This document shows, in pieces, positions 45,221 through 53,576 of a stretch of DNA of 64,000 nt. The stretch spans positions 1,309,001 through 1,373,000 of the forward strand of contig NC_012778.1 in the NCBI RefSeq assembly GCF_000146185.1, given 5' to 3'. The stretch is from [Eubacterium] eligens ATCC 27750 (GTDB lineage: Bacteria > Bacillota > Clostridia > Lachnospirales > Lachnospiraceae). The position numbers and the translations under genes were made by a program. Positions within the stretch are counted from its first letter, which is position 1, and each line of letters begins with the position of its first letter. The notes under the pieces are model-generated. The model did no database searches and had not been told where the DNA came from. It saw only the letters and a program-made list of their open reading frames with translations.

Positions 45221-46207
45221 TTATTCAATACCTGCTTCCTTCAAGAATCTTGTCTTAATCTCCTGCTCAATTTTCAAAACCTCAGCCTCACTTATTTTCT
45301 CACCATCTGGTCTCCAGTATGAAACATAACCTCCAGCCATATTATCATGCCCTCCGCCAGTTCCAATTCCTTTAAGTGCATTCATGGTAATTACTCCTGA
45401 CAGATATTTTCCACTGCTTCTTATAGAGATCTTTATTCCATCCTGCTTCGGTGAATAGACTATCGAAAGATTAACCCCATCCAGTGTCAGTGTAAAATCA
45501 CATATAGCCGCAATAAGTGCTTCCTTGCATTCATATCCTGCACATGCAAAACATACATCCTCCCTTATGTCTATCGTGCTGAATGCATCCTTATATGCCT
45601 TGATATCATCATAATGCAATACACTGCTGTCAAGTTCTGAAAGAATATCTCTGTCAGCCATCATATACATCTTATAGAACATATCCAGATCCAATTGTGT
45701 GACGCCTCTTTTCATATCTGCAGTATCCATTTTAACACCATAAAGAAGTGCTGTTGCAACATTTTCAGGCATATCTATATTATTGTCAAAATAATAAGTT
45801 GCAATAATAGATGCACATGCTCCCACATCAGGTCTTATATCAGAAAATCTGTAATCTACCGGATCATATATAGGATGATGGTCTATGCATATAATTTCCT
45901 GTCCATTCATGTCTACAATATTAGAATTGCCTTTCTGTGCATCAACGAGAATAATCTCATCCCCTTCATTAAATTCATCCGGATTCGTGTATTCTTTCAC
46001 TTTAATGTTAAGAAGTCCAACCATTTTAGCTGTTACTGTCCGTTCAATGTTCCCCTTATAACATATCTCTGCTTCTACCCCTTTTGCTTTTAGTAATTCA
46101 GATAATCCATACGCACATGCAATCGCATCAGGATCAGGAAAATTATGCGTCTGTATATGCACTCTGTTCCCACTTATATTAGCAATAATTTCCTCTAAAT
46201 AGTTCAT
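45221..46207 (-). CDS. DHH-family phosphoesterase
   Basis: The ATG at 46207 (MNYLEEIIANISGNRVHIQ) follows GAGGGGAGC; an earlier in-frame start has no such site. The 328-residue protein has the DHH motifs: HNFPDPDAIACAYGL, EIILVDAQKGN, ICIDHHPIYDP and a C-terminal DHHA1 part with GTGGGHDNMAGGYV. Family members include NrnA oligoribonucleases/pAp phosphatases and c-di-AMP phosphodiesterases; no membrane or PAS part is present, so an NrnA-type role is more likely. Confidence 0.82.
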   Translation of the reverse strand: MNYLEEIIANISGNRVHIQTHNFPDPDAIACAYGLSELLKAKGVEAEICYKGNIERTVTAKMVGLLNIKVKEYTNPDEFNEGDEIILVDAQKGNSNIVDMNGQEIICIDHHPIYDPVDYRFSDIRPDVGACASIIATYYFDNNIDMPENVATALLYGVKMDTADMKRGVTQLDLDMFYKMYMMADRDILSELDSSVLHYDDIKAYKDAFSTIDIREDVCFACAGYECKEALIAAICDFTLTLDGVNLSIVYSPKQDGIKISIRSSGKYLSGVITMNALKGIGTGGGHDNMAGGYVSYWRPDGEKISEAEVLKIEQEIKTRFLKEAGIE

Positions 46208-46332
46208 AAAGCTCCCCTCATTTGACTTTAATAGTTTTATTATATTCTTAATACCTGTTTTATTCAATCTTGATTATCACTTTTTCTGATATTTTTCATA
46301 AATTATAATAACCATAATATGGGAGTAATCTA

Positions 46333-47058
46333 TTGGAAGCAATACTATCTTTAGACCACATATATTATTCTTATCATGATAAAAATGGAGAAACACCTGT
46401 AATCAATGACCTTTCTTTTGAAATAAAACCCGGTAGTTTCACATCAATTGTCGGTCCATCCGGTTGTGGCAAATCCACATTGCTCTCTCTGCTATGCGAT
46501 CTTATAAAGCCTGAAGCAGGAACAATATATATAAGACCGCCAGAGAATAATCATGACTCCCGGATGGGATATATGCTACAGAAAGATAATCTGTTTGAAT
46601 GGCGCAGTATATATAAAAATGTTATGTTAGGTCTTGAAATAAATAACAAAAAAACTCCTGAAAACATTGCCTATGTTAATCATCTCTTAGAGCAATACGA
46701 CCTTGCAGGATTCAAATCAGCAAGGCCATCCCAGCTATCCGGAGGCATGAGACAGCGTGCAGCACTTATACGCACACTTGCTCTGAAACCGGATATTTTG
46801 CTTTTAGACGAACCTTTTTCTGCCCTCGATTATCAGACACGACTTGAAGTAAGAGAAGATATCTGCAGTATATTAAGAAAAGAGAAAAAAACGGTAATTC
46901 TTGTCACTCATGATATCTCTGAAGCCATAGCTATGACTGACCGTGTTCTTATTCTGACTAACAGACCTGCAAAGCTTTTAAAAACAGTTGATATTGAAGC
47001 AAGAGATACTCTTTCAAATCAGAAATATTTTGATGAAATAAGGGAGGTGTTAAAATGA
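46333..47058 (+). CDS. ABC transporter ATP-binding protein (nitrate/sulfonate/taurine type)
   Basis: Translation starts at TTG 46333, seven bases after GGGAG; no better start is present. The 241-residue ATPase has Walker A GPSGCGKST (about 41-49), Q-loop LQKDNLF, signature LSGGMRQR, Walker B ILLLDEP and the switch His in LVTHDISEA. The sequence is of the SsuB/TauB/NrtD kind. The gene overlaps the permease gene by four bases. No substrate-binding protein is adjacent. Confidence 0.9.
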   Translation: MEAILSLDHIYYSYHDKNGETPVINDLSFEIKPGSFTSIVGPSGCGKSTLLSLLCDLIKPEAGTIYIRPPENNHDSRMGYMLQKDNLFEWRSIYKNVMLGLEINNKKTPENIAYVNHLLEQYDLAGFKSARPSQLSGGMRQRAALIRTLALKPDILLLDEPFSALDYQTRLEVREDICSILRKEKKTVILVTHDISEAIAMTDRVLILTNRPAKLLKTVDIEARDTLSNQKYFDEIREVLK

Positions 47059-47846
47059 ATGTGAGCCCATTACAGCGAAGATTTATAATTAAGCAGCGTA
47101 TATATTCCATATCAGTGGTTCTCTCCCGCCTTATACTGTTTTTAGGGTTCATTGGCATATGGGAATTTACTGCTGACAAAGGTATTATCAATGCATTTAT
47201 ATTCAGTTCACCCGTAAGACTATACCAGACATTTATAGATCTTTCCAGAGATGGTGTGATATTCATGCATATATGGGTAACACTTTATGAAACACTTGTT
47301 GCATTTGCAATTATTACCATTGTGGGAATAATATTTGCAATTCTTCTATGGTGTTTTAAAGGTCTTTCAGATTGTCTTGAACCTTTCATGGTTGTTCTTA
47401 ACAGCCTCCCTAAATCAGCACTGGCTCCAATGCTTATTGTGTGGCTCGGAACTAATACAAAAGCGATAATTATAACAGCCGTGTCTGTCGCAATATTTGG
47501 TATGATTATTAATCTTTACACAGGATTCTTAGAAATCGACAAGGAAAAAATAACTCTTATACGCACCCTTGGCGGCAAAAAATGGCATATCTTATGCAAG
47601 CTTATTCTTCCCGGTTCTAAAAAAATTATTATAAGTAACATGAAAGTAAATATTGGTTTGTGCCTTGTAGGCGTAATCATAGGAGAATTCTTAGCTGCTA
47701 AAAAAGGGCTTGGCTATCTTATAATATATGGCAGCCAGGTATTTAAGATGAGCTATGTTGTACTTGGAATTGTTATTCTCTGCATTATATCAACGCTTCT
47801 TTTTGCACTTATAAATATAATTCAAAAGCTGTTTCTAAAAGACTGA
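47055..47846 (+). CDS. ABC transporter permease (SsuC/TauC type)
   Basis: A 263-residue permease with about six transmembrane helices and the ATPase-contacting EAA-type loop in IRTLGGKKWHILCKLILPGS, plus LNSLPKSALAPMLIVWLG. GGGAGG precedes the ATG. Related transporters import sulfonates, nitrate or thiamine-precursor pyrimidines. The binding protein that should set specificity is missing from this locus; the next gene is a DUF5721-like protein. Confidence 0.9.
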   Translation: MNVSPLQRRFIIKQRIYSISVVLSRLILFLGFIGIWEFTADKGIINAFIFSSPVRLYQTFIDLSRDGVIFMHIWVTLYETLVAFAIITIVGIIFAILLWCFKGLSDCLEPFMVVLNSLPKSALAPMLIVWLGTNTKAIIITAVSVAIFGMIINLYTGFLEIDKEKITLIRTLGGKKWHILCKLILPGSKKIIISNMKVNIGLCLVGVIIGEFLAAKKGLGYLIIYGSQVFKMSYVVLGIVILCIISTLLFALINIIQKLFLKD

Positions 47847-47903
47847 TTATATATTATAATTAAGATACTATAAGCAAAACAAGGAGGCAGACAAGGAGGA
47901 TTT

Positions 47904-48398
47904 ATGCTTTCTCTTACTATTAAAGATTTAAAGCAATTTATGAATAAGCTTCTTATCAACAACACATTTGATAACATGTGCCTTTCAGAAGCATATATAT
48001 GCACAGGATGCAGCTTTACCATAGATGGTAAGCTCAATACGCAGTTTTATAATGAGGATGAATTAAATACCATGTCTTCATCCAGATACTCCTCATGGAA
48101 AACTATCAAGCCATTTGTGTTCAGTATTATAAAAGGTAAAAAAGTGCCTGAACTACTAAGAATCACATTTGTTCTTCCAGAAACTGTTGCTGCCAGACTT
48201 ATATTGGAGAATGATTTGAATTTTGACCCTGATTGTGTGAACGGTCTGTTCCTTAATATACGATATCAGGACGGAAGTGTGACAATGACGACAGCATCCT
48301 CACTAAACACATTTACACTTGACCACTCCCTTGATGAAGCATTTGAAAAATATATTGTCAAATTCTTAACTGATGCTGATATTTCCTATGAAGAATAA
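47904..48398 (+). CDS. DUF5721-like protein of unknown function
   Basis: A 164-residue cytosolic protein with a compact alpha/beta character: MLSLTIKDLKQFMNKLLINN, CLSEAYICTGCSFTIDGKLN, SSWKTIKPFVFSIIKGK and ITFVLPETVAARLI. I recall this layout as DUF5721 from Lachnospiraceae; no function is known to me. It follows the transporter by 57 bases with its own GGAGG and ends before a terminator. Confidence 0.7.
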   Translation: MLSLTIKDLKQFMNKLLINNTFDNMCLSEAYICTGCSFTIDGKLNTQFYNEDELNTMSSSRYSSWKTIKPFVFSIIKGKKVPELLRITFVLPETVAARLILENDLNFDPDCVNGLFLNIRYQDGSVTMTTASSLNTFTLDHSLDEAFEKYIVKFLTDADISYEE

Positions 48399-48425
48399 TT
48401 TAGAATTATTTAATAAATGCTGCAA

Positions 48426-48453
48426 AACCGCCTGTTTACACGCACAGGCGGTT
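48426..48453 (+). terminator. Intrinsic terminator after the DUF5721-like gene
   Basis: AACCGCCTGT pairs with ACAGGCGGTT around an 8-base loop, followed by TTTTG. The CIRCE operator begins six bases later. Confidence 0.9.
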
Positions 48454-48458
48454 TTTTG

Positions 48459-48485
48459 TTAGCACTCTTATTTAAGGAGTGCTAA
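48459..48485 (+). promoter_or_regulatory. CIRCE operator (HrcA binding site)
   Basis: TTAGCACTC, nine bases, GAGTGCTAA: a perfect match to the CIRCE inverted repeat bound by the heat-shock repressor HrcA. It lies 7 bases upstream of the -35 box of the htpG promoter. Confidence 0.95.
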
Positions 48486-48492
48486 TTTTTGC

Positions 48493-48521
48493 TTGACTTA
48501 TGTTTTATTGTGTATTAAATT
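48493..48521 (+). promoter_or_regulatory. Predicted promoter of htpG
   Basis: TTGACT, 17 bases, TAAATT on the plus strand, about 42 bases before the htpG start codon. Confidence 0.65.
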
Positions 48522-48563
48522 AACATTTAGTTTAATACTATACAGATTGGAGAGTGAAATATT

Positions 48564-50558
48564 ATGTCAAAAGAACATGGTAATTTATCTATTAACAGCC
48601 AGAATATTTTCCCTATCATCAAGAAATGGATGTATTCTGACCATGATATCTTCTATAGAGAGTTAGTTTCTAATGCATGTGATGCTATCACTAAGCTCAA
48701 GAAGCTTTCAATGATTGGGGAGTATGAAGCTCCTGATGATATTGAATATAAGGTTGAAATTAAGCTTTCTGCAAAAGATAAGACCATTAAAATCATTGAT
48801 AACGGTATCGGTATGACTAAGGAAGAGGTTGATGAGTATATCAACCAGATTGCTTTTTCAGGTGCTGAAGCATTCCTTGAGAAGTATAAGGATAAGGCTA
48901 ACGATGACCAGATTATCGGACATTTTGGTTTAGGTTTCTACTCAGCATTTATGGTTGCTGACCAGGTTACTATTGATACTCTTTCATTTAAGGACGGAGC
49001 AGAATCAGTTCACTGGTCATGTGACGGAGGAACTGAATATGATATAAGTGAGGGAACCAAAACAACTCCTGGCACTGAGATTACTCTTTACCTCAATGAG
49101 GACAGCTATGAATTTGCCAACGAATATAAGGCTAAAGAAGTTCTTGATAAGTACTGCTCTTTCATGCCGGTTCCAATCTTTGTAACTAACGAAGATGCGG
49201 GTGAACAGACTGAGGAAATTCCTGAAGAAGAAGTTACAGAAAAAGATACAGTTCTTGATACATTTATAAAGGACGCTGTTACAGAAGAAGTTGAGAAAGA
49301 AGATGGGACTAAGGAAACTGTTGAGAAAGTTCCAGCCAAAAAGATGGCTAAGATTGTAAAAAGACCTGTTGCAATCAACGATATCCATCCACTCTGGACA
49401 AAGCATCCTAATGAATGTTCAGATGAAGATTACAAGGAATTCTACCGCAAGGTATTCCACGATTATAAAGAACCATTATTCTGGATTCACCTTAATATGG
49501 ATTATCCTTTCAATCTTAAGGGTATTCTCTACTTCCCTAAGATTAATACAGAGTATGAATCTATTGAAGGTACTATAAAGCTTTATAACAATCAGGTATT
49601 CGTAGCAGATAACATCAAAGAAGTTATTCCAGAATTTTTACTTCTTCTTAAAGGTGTTATTGACTGCCCAGACCTTCCACTTAATGTATCACGTTCAGCA
49701 CTTCAGAATGATGGATTTGTTAAGAAGATATCTGATTACATTACTAAAAAGGTTGCCGACAAGCTTTCAGGAATGTGTAAAACAGATAAAGAGAACTATG
49801 AGAAATACTGGGATGACATCAATCCATTTATTAAATTCGGCTGCTTAAAGGATGAGAAATTTGCAGAGAAGATGAATGATTACATCATATTCAAGAACCT
49901 TGATGGCAAATATTTGACTCTTAAGGAATGTCTCGAAGAGAATAAAGAAAAACACGAAAACACTGTATTCTATGTAACAGATGAAGTTGAACAGAGTCAG
50001 TATATCAACATGTTTAAGAACGAAGGAATTGATGCTGTAATTCTTACTCATAACATTGACCAGCCATTCATAACTAACATGGAATCCAAGAATGAAAATC
50101 TCAAGTTCAAGCGTATCGATGCAGATCTTTCAGACAGCTTTAAGGAAGAGACTTCTAAAGACGAGTTGAAGGACATGACTGAAAAGCTCTCTAAGACTTT
50201 CAAGGATGCTCTTGGCAAAGAAAATTTAACTGTTAATGTCGAGAAATTAAATGATTCATCTATATCTTCAATGATTACTCTTTCAGAAGAAAGCAGACGT
50301 ATGCAGGATATGATGAAAATGTACGGTATGGCAGGTATGGACCCTAATATGTTTGGTGCTGAGGGTCAGACTCTTGTACTTAATGCTAACAATGACCTTG
50401 TCAAATATGTTGCAGAACATGCAGACGGTGAAAATACTAAGATTATATGTGAACAGCTCTATGACCTTGCAATGCTCAGTCATGCGCCTCTTTCACCAGA
50501 GCAGATGACAGGATTCATTGCAAGAAGTAATAAAATCATGGAATTGCTTGCAAAATAA
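48564..50558 (+). CDS. htpG: Molecular chaperone HtpG (Hsp90)
   Basis: The 664-residue protein is bacterial Hsp90. The N-terminal ATPase domain shows YRELVSNACDAITKLK, IIDNGIGMTKEEVDEYINQIA and GHFGLGFYSAFMVAD; the middle domain has YFPKINTEYES and LPLNVSRSALQND; the C-terminal dimerisation domain follows. The linker between the ATPase and middle domains is long and acidic (about 220-260), more than in E. coli. The start has GGAGAGTGAA in front. Control by HrcA is inferred from the CIRCE element. Confidence 0.97.
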   Translation: MSKEHGNLSINSQNIFPIIKKWMYSDHDIFYRELVSNACDAITKLKKLSMIGEYEAPDDIEYKVEIKLSAKDKTIKIIDNGIGMTKEEVDEYINQIAFSGAEAFLEKYKDKANDDQIIGHFGLGFYSAFMVADQVTIDTLSFKDGAESVHWSCDGGTEYDISEGTKTTPGTEITLYLNEDSYEFANEYKAKEVLDKYCSFMPVPIFVTNEDAGEQTEEIPEEEVTEKDTVLDTFIKDAVTEEVEKEDGTKETVEKVPAKKMAKIVKRPVAINDIHPLWTKHPNECSDEDYKEFYRKVFHDYKEPLFWIHLNMDYPFNLKGILYFPKINTEYESIEGTIKLYNNQVFVADNIKEVIPEFLLLLKGVIDCPDLPLNVSRSALQNDGFVKKISDYITKKVADKLSGMCKTDKENYEKYWDDINPFIKFGCLKDEKFAEKMNDYIIFKNLDGKYLTLKECLEENKEKHENTVFYVTDEVEQSQYINMFKNEGIDAVILTHNIDQPFITNMESKNENLKFKRIDADLSDSFKEETSKDELKDMTEKLSKTFKDALGKENLTVNVEKLNDSSISSMITLSEESRRMQDMMKMYGMAGMDPNMFGAEGQTLVLNANNDLVKYVAEHADGENTKIICEQLYDLAMLSHAPLSPEQMTGFIARSNKIMELLAK

Positions 50559-50606
50559 CGCCTTTTAAACTATCATTGTCTTATATAAAGATAAGGACTA
50601 TTTAAT

Positions 50607-51356
50607 ATGACAGATTATAAAAATAATGAATTCGACGATGATAAAACATCAAAATACGATTTTGATGATGGCATAGAATTTCTTGATGATACTTATGAGC
50701 ATCATGACAATGATTATTTTTCAGATTATGATGATAATGCTTCATACGAAACAGATATTCCGCGCTACAATGAAGAATACTATAATGACACTAAGGATTC
50801 CCAGAAGCAGGCTGCTAAAACCAGTGTTGGTTCTGAAATCTTTAGTTTCTTAAAAATCCTGACATTGGCTATTATCATGGCATTTCTATTTACAAGATTT
50901 ATCATTGTTAATGCCCAGGTACCTTCTGGTTCTATGGAGAATACTATTCTCACAGGTGACAGACTTATAGGTTTCAGACTCGCCTACCTTTTCAGTGAGC
51001 CTAAGCGCGGAGATATTGTAATATTCAAATATCCTGATGACGAATCTCAGAATTTCGTTAAACGGGTAATAGGAGTCCCTGGTGATGTAATACAGATTAC
51101 CAATGGGCATGTATATGTGAATGGTGATATTCTTGAAGAAGATTATTTAAGAGAACCTATGTATAATGATGGTGATGAGCTAACCTATGTTGTACCTGCT
51201 GATTCATATTTTATGCTCGGAGATAACAGAAATAATTCCAAGGATTCCAGATATTGGACCAACACATTTGTATCAAAAGATAAGATTATTGCTAAGGTTT
51301 CTTTCAGATATTTCAATGTCAGAACGAAGCGTTTTACATTTTCTTTCATTAAATAA
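50607..51356 (+). CDS. lepB: Signal peptidase I with acidic N-terminal extension
   Basis: The 249-residue protein cleaves signal peptides of secreted proteins. Residues 1-75 are a very acidic cytoplasmic tail (many Asp, Glu and Tyr) not found in typical signal peptidases; one transmembrane helix follows (about 84-102). The catalytic Ser is Ser109 in VPSGSMENT and the general-base Lys is in FVKRVIGVPGD; GDNRNNSKDSRYW is the family box E. A terminator follows at 51394-51427. Confidence 0.93.
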   Translation: MTDYKNNEFDDDKTSKYDFDDGIEFLDDTYEHHDNDYFSDYDDNASYETDIPRYNEEYYNDTKDSQKQAAKTSVGSEIFSFLKILTLAIIMAFLFTRFIIVNAQVPSGSMENTILTGDRLIGFRLAYLFSEPKRGDIVIFKYPDDESQNFVKRVIGVPGDVIQITNGHVYVNGDILEEDYLREPMYNDGDELTYVVPADSYFMLGDNRNNSKDSRYWTNTFVSKDKIIAKVSFRYFNVRTKRFTFSFIK

Positions 51357-51393
51357 CACTCTGAATAAAGAATAATATAAAGGGTACAATAAT

Positions 51394-51427
51394 ATGGCCG
51401 CTATGTTTCACAAACAATAGCGGTCAT
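51394..51427 (+). terminator. Intrinsic terminator after lepB
   Basis: ATGGCCGCTAT pairs with ATAGCGGTCAT (one mismatch or G-U) around a 12-base loop, followed by ATTTGTTTTTT. The next start is 27 bases further. Confidence 0.8.
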
Positions 51428-51453
51428 ATTTGTTTTTTGAAAGGAGAAATGCT

Positions 51454-51768
51454 ATGGGAAATCTTAACTGTAATGCTGCTTCGTGCATGCATAACTGTGA
51501 CAACCAGTGCTGTCTTAATTCAATCTGTGTAGAAGGAAGCTTGGCATGTCAATGTGATGAAACATGCTGCAGTGATTATGAACATCAGAAGCATGGATCA
51601 ACTAATATGTGCCATATTCCTAAAGATTCGCTGACAATCTCTTGTCAGGCAACTAACTGCATATATAATACGAATAAAAAATGTGATGCAGACCATGTAG
51701 ATATATCAGGCATTAAGGCTGTTACTGAAAATGATACTGTCTGTACAACATTCCAGGCAAGGGGATAA
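51454..51768 (+). CDS. DUF1540-domain cysteine-rich protein
   Basis: The ATG at 51454 follows AAAGGAG; an upstream in-frame start is not needed. The 104-residue protein has 15 or so cysteines in two DUF1540 modules: CNAASCMHNCDNQCCLNSI and CQATNCIYNTNKKCDADHV, which probably bind metal. Family members are common in spore-forming Clostridia; function is unknown. It is directly upstream of dispersed repeat copy B. Confidence 0.85.
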   Translation: MGNLNCNAASCMHNCDNQCCLNSICVEGSLACQCDETCCSDYEHQKHGSTNMCHIPKDSLTISCQATNCIYNTNKKCDADHVDISGIKAVTENDTVCTTFQARG

Positions 51769-51776
51769 GTCTAGAA

Positions 51777-51798
51777 CTATTCTCATCGCTACTCGCGC
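51777..51798. repeat. 22-bp direct repeat flanking copy B (partial second element)
   Basis: The 22 bases at 51777-51798 are identical to 51899-51920 (CTATTCTCATCGCTACTCGC plus GC). They look like the right end of a second, deleted element joined to the left end of copy B, forming a 20-bp palindrome at 51787-51806. Confidence 0.75.
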
Positions 51799-51920
51799 GA
51801 GTAGCGCATATGCCAGACTAAAGTCTGGCATTGTCGCGGTGCTCCTCGAATATCCGCCCAATTTATAATTCATGCAAGCATGATTATAAATTCTGCAGCT
51901 ATTCTCATCGCTACTCGCGC
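51795..51920 (-). repeat. Dispersed structured repeat, copy B (between DUF1540 gene and efp)
   Basis: A 126-bp element with 12-bp perfect terminal inverted repeats, GCGCGAGTAGCG (51795-51806) and CGCTACTCGCGC (51909-51920). Inside are hairpin 1 ATGCCAGACT/AGTCTGGCAT (51810-51831), the conserved block TGTCGCGGTGCTCCTCGA, and hairpin 2 (51860-51892) of 15 bp with one bulged T and core CATGCAAGCATG. Compared with copy A the paired bases change in step. Its right end abuts the U-tract of the efp terminator. Confidence 0.78.
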
Positions 51921-51922
51921 AA

Positions 51923-51956
51923 AAAGGGCTGTCATGCATATGCATGACAGCCCTTT
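51923..51956 (-). terminator. Intrinsic terminator after efp
   Basis: A perfect 34-base palindrome (AAAGGGCTGTCATGCAT and its complement) followed by two further T before the repeat end GCGCGAG on the minus strand. Confidence 0.88.
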
Positions 51957-51971
51957 AATAATACATATTGA

Positions 51972-52529
51972 TTATGCTCTTGATGTGTACTCACCTGTAC
52001 GAGTATCAATCTTAATCTTATCGCCCTGGTTAACGAATAATGGAACCATAATCTTAGCTCCTGTCTCAACGATAGCTGGCTTAGTAGCACCTGTTGCTGT
52101 GTTACCCTTGATACCTGGCTCTGTCTCTGTTACTTCAAGCTCAACTGAAATAGGTGGCTCGATAGCAAATACATTGCCTTCATGTGAACAGAGCTTAACC
52201 ATCTCATTCTCTTTAACGAACTTAAGAGAATCACCAACCTGATCAGCACTTAATGCAATCTGGTCATATGTCTCTGTATTCATAAAGTTGTAAAGATCTC
52301 CATCAGCATATAAATACTGATATTCTGATCTGTCGATGTGTGCAAGATCAAACTTCTCAGTTGGTCTGAAAGAATTCTCTATAACACCACCAGAAATAAT
52401 ATTCTTTAACTTAGCTCTAACGAAAGGTGATCCCTTACCAGGCTTAACATGCTGGAATTCGATTACCTGCCAAATTCCGTTCTCATACTGAATTGTAATA
52501 CCGTTCTTAAAACTACCTGCATCTACCAT
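51972..52529 (-). CDS. efp: Elongation factor P
   Basis: EF-P rescues ribosomes stalled at polyproline. The 185-residue, three-domain beta protein shows the modification-loop region [17 protein letters not shown] (Lys in PGKG), [14 protein letters not shown] and the C-terminal [13 protein letters not shown] box. GGAGG precedes the ATG. It ends the nrdR-yqeG-aro cluster and is followed by a strong terminator and repeat copy B. Confidence 0.97.
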
Positions 52530-52597
52530 TCTTTGGTATACCTCCTAAATAATCAAATGACTTCTAATATTGTATAATAAATATAAACATTTGGCAA

Positions 52598-53041
52598 CTA
52601 CTTTTTCATAGCAAGGTCAACAACTGCTTCCATGGCATATAAATATCCCTTAAGTCCAAGTCCAACAACCTGTCCGTTGCATACAGGAACGGTCACAGAT
52701 GTGTGTCTGAATTCCTCCCTTGTATGTACATTAGATATATGAACCTCAATCTTAGGAATTGCTGCCACAGATGCAAGAGCATCTCTTACTGCATAGCTGT
52801 AATGAGTAAACGCTCCCGGATTAATAACTATTCCATCAACATCATTATAATATGCTTCCTGAATCTTATCAATTATAGCACCTTCATGATTGCTCTGGAA
52901 CACCTCAACATCAGCTCCAAGCTCCTCTGCTTTCTTCTGAATCATTGAAACAAGAGCTTCATAATTCTGCTCTCCATATATACCTTTCTCTCTTATTCCA
53001 AGAAAATTAATGTTAGGTCCATTCATTACAAGTATCTTCAT
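52598..53041 (-). CDS. aroQ: 3-Dehydroquinate dehydratase, type II
   Basis: AroQ forms 3-dehydroshikimate in the shikimate pathway. The 147-residue protein has MNGPNINFLGIREKGIYG with the catalytic Tyr, the catalytic His in EVHISNVHTREEFRHTS, and NPGAFTHYSYAVRDAL. Length is typical. It starts one base before the end of aroK, so the two are coupled. Confidence 0.95.
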   Translation of the reverse strand: MKILVMNGPNINFLGIREKGIYGEQNYEALVSMIQKKAEELGADVEVFQSNHEGAIIDKIQEAYYNDVDGIVINPGAFTHYSYAVRDALASVAAIPKIEVHISNVHTREEFRHTSVTVPVCNGQVVGLGLKGYLYAMEAVVDLAMKK

Positions 53042-53042
53042 A

Positions 53043-53576
53043 TCAATCCTCCATTATGCCTATATTAATAGCTGAAACTATATCAGCATACATGTCTTCA
53101 AATCTTCTTCCATCAGTCTTAACTATAACATCAGCGGCATCCTTATAAAGCTCCTCCCTTGCAGTCATAAGACTTTCAATCTTTTCTCTTAAGTTACCTC
53201 CCGCAAGAAGTGGTCTGCTTGTATCCTTAGACAGTCTTTTTACAAGTTCATCAACTTCAGCTTCAAGATATACAACTACTCCAAGCTCTTTAAGAAGCCT
53301 GCGGTTAATATCTCTTACCGGCAGCCCTCCTCCAACAGATATAACACAGTTATCACATGAATCAGCAAGTTCTCTGACTGCCTGTGTCTCCATATCCCTG
53401 AAGGCTTCTTCTCCTGACTCTCTAAATATATCCTTAATAAGCTTATTGTATTTTTTTTCTATGTACTCATCAGTATCAAGGAACTTCATTGAATGGGACA
53501 TCGATATCCACCTGCCAAATGTAGTCTTACCGCTTCCCATAAAACCAATAAGGATAATATTATTCTTACTATTCAT
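53043..53576 (-). CDS. aroK: Shikimate kinase
   Basis: The start at 53576 (MNSKNNIILIGFMGSGKTTFGRW) lies in the last codons of aroE (ATGAATAG, 8-base overlap) with GGAG upstream; the open frame continues further back in shadow of aroE. The 177-residue kinase has the P-loop GFMGSGKTTFG, the shikimate-binding Asp in LDTDEYIEKKY, Arg in FRDMETQAVREL and SVGGGLPVRD. It phosphorylates shikimate. Confidence 0.94.
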   Translation of the reverse strand: MNSKNNIILIGFMGSGKTTFGRWISMSHSMKFLDTDEYIEKKYNKLIKDIFRESGEEAFRDMETQAVRELADSCDNCVISVGGGLPVRDINRRLLKELGVVVYLEAEVDELVKRLSKDTSRPLLAGGNLREKIESLMTAREELYKDAADVIVKTDGRRFEDMYADIVSAINIGIMED

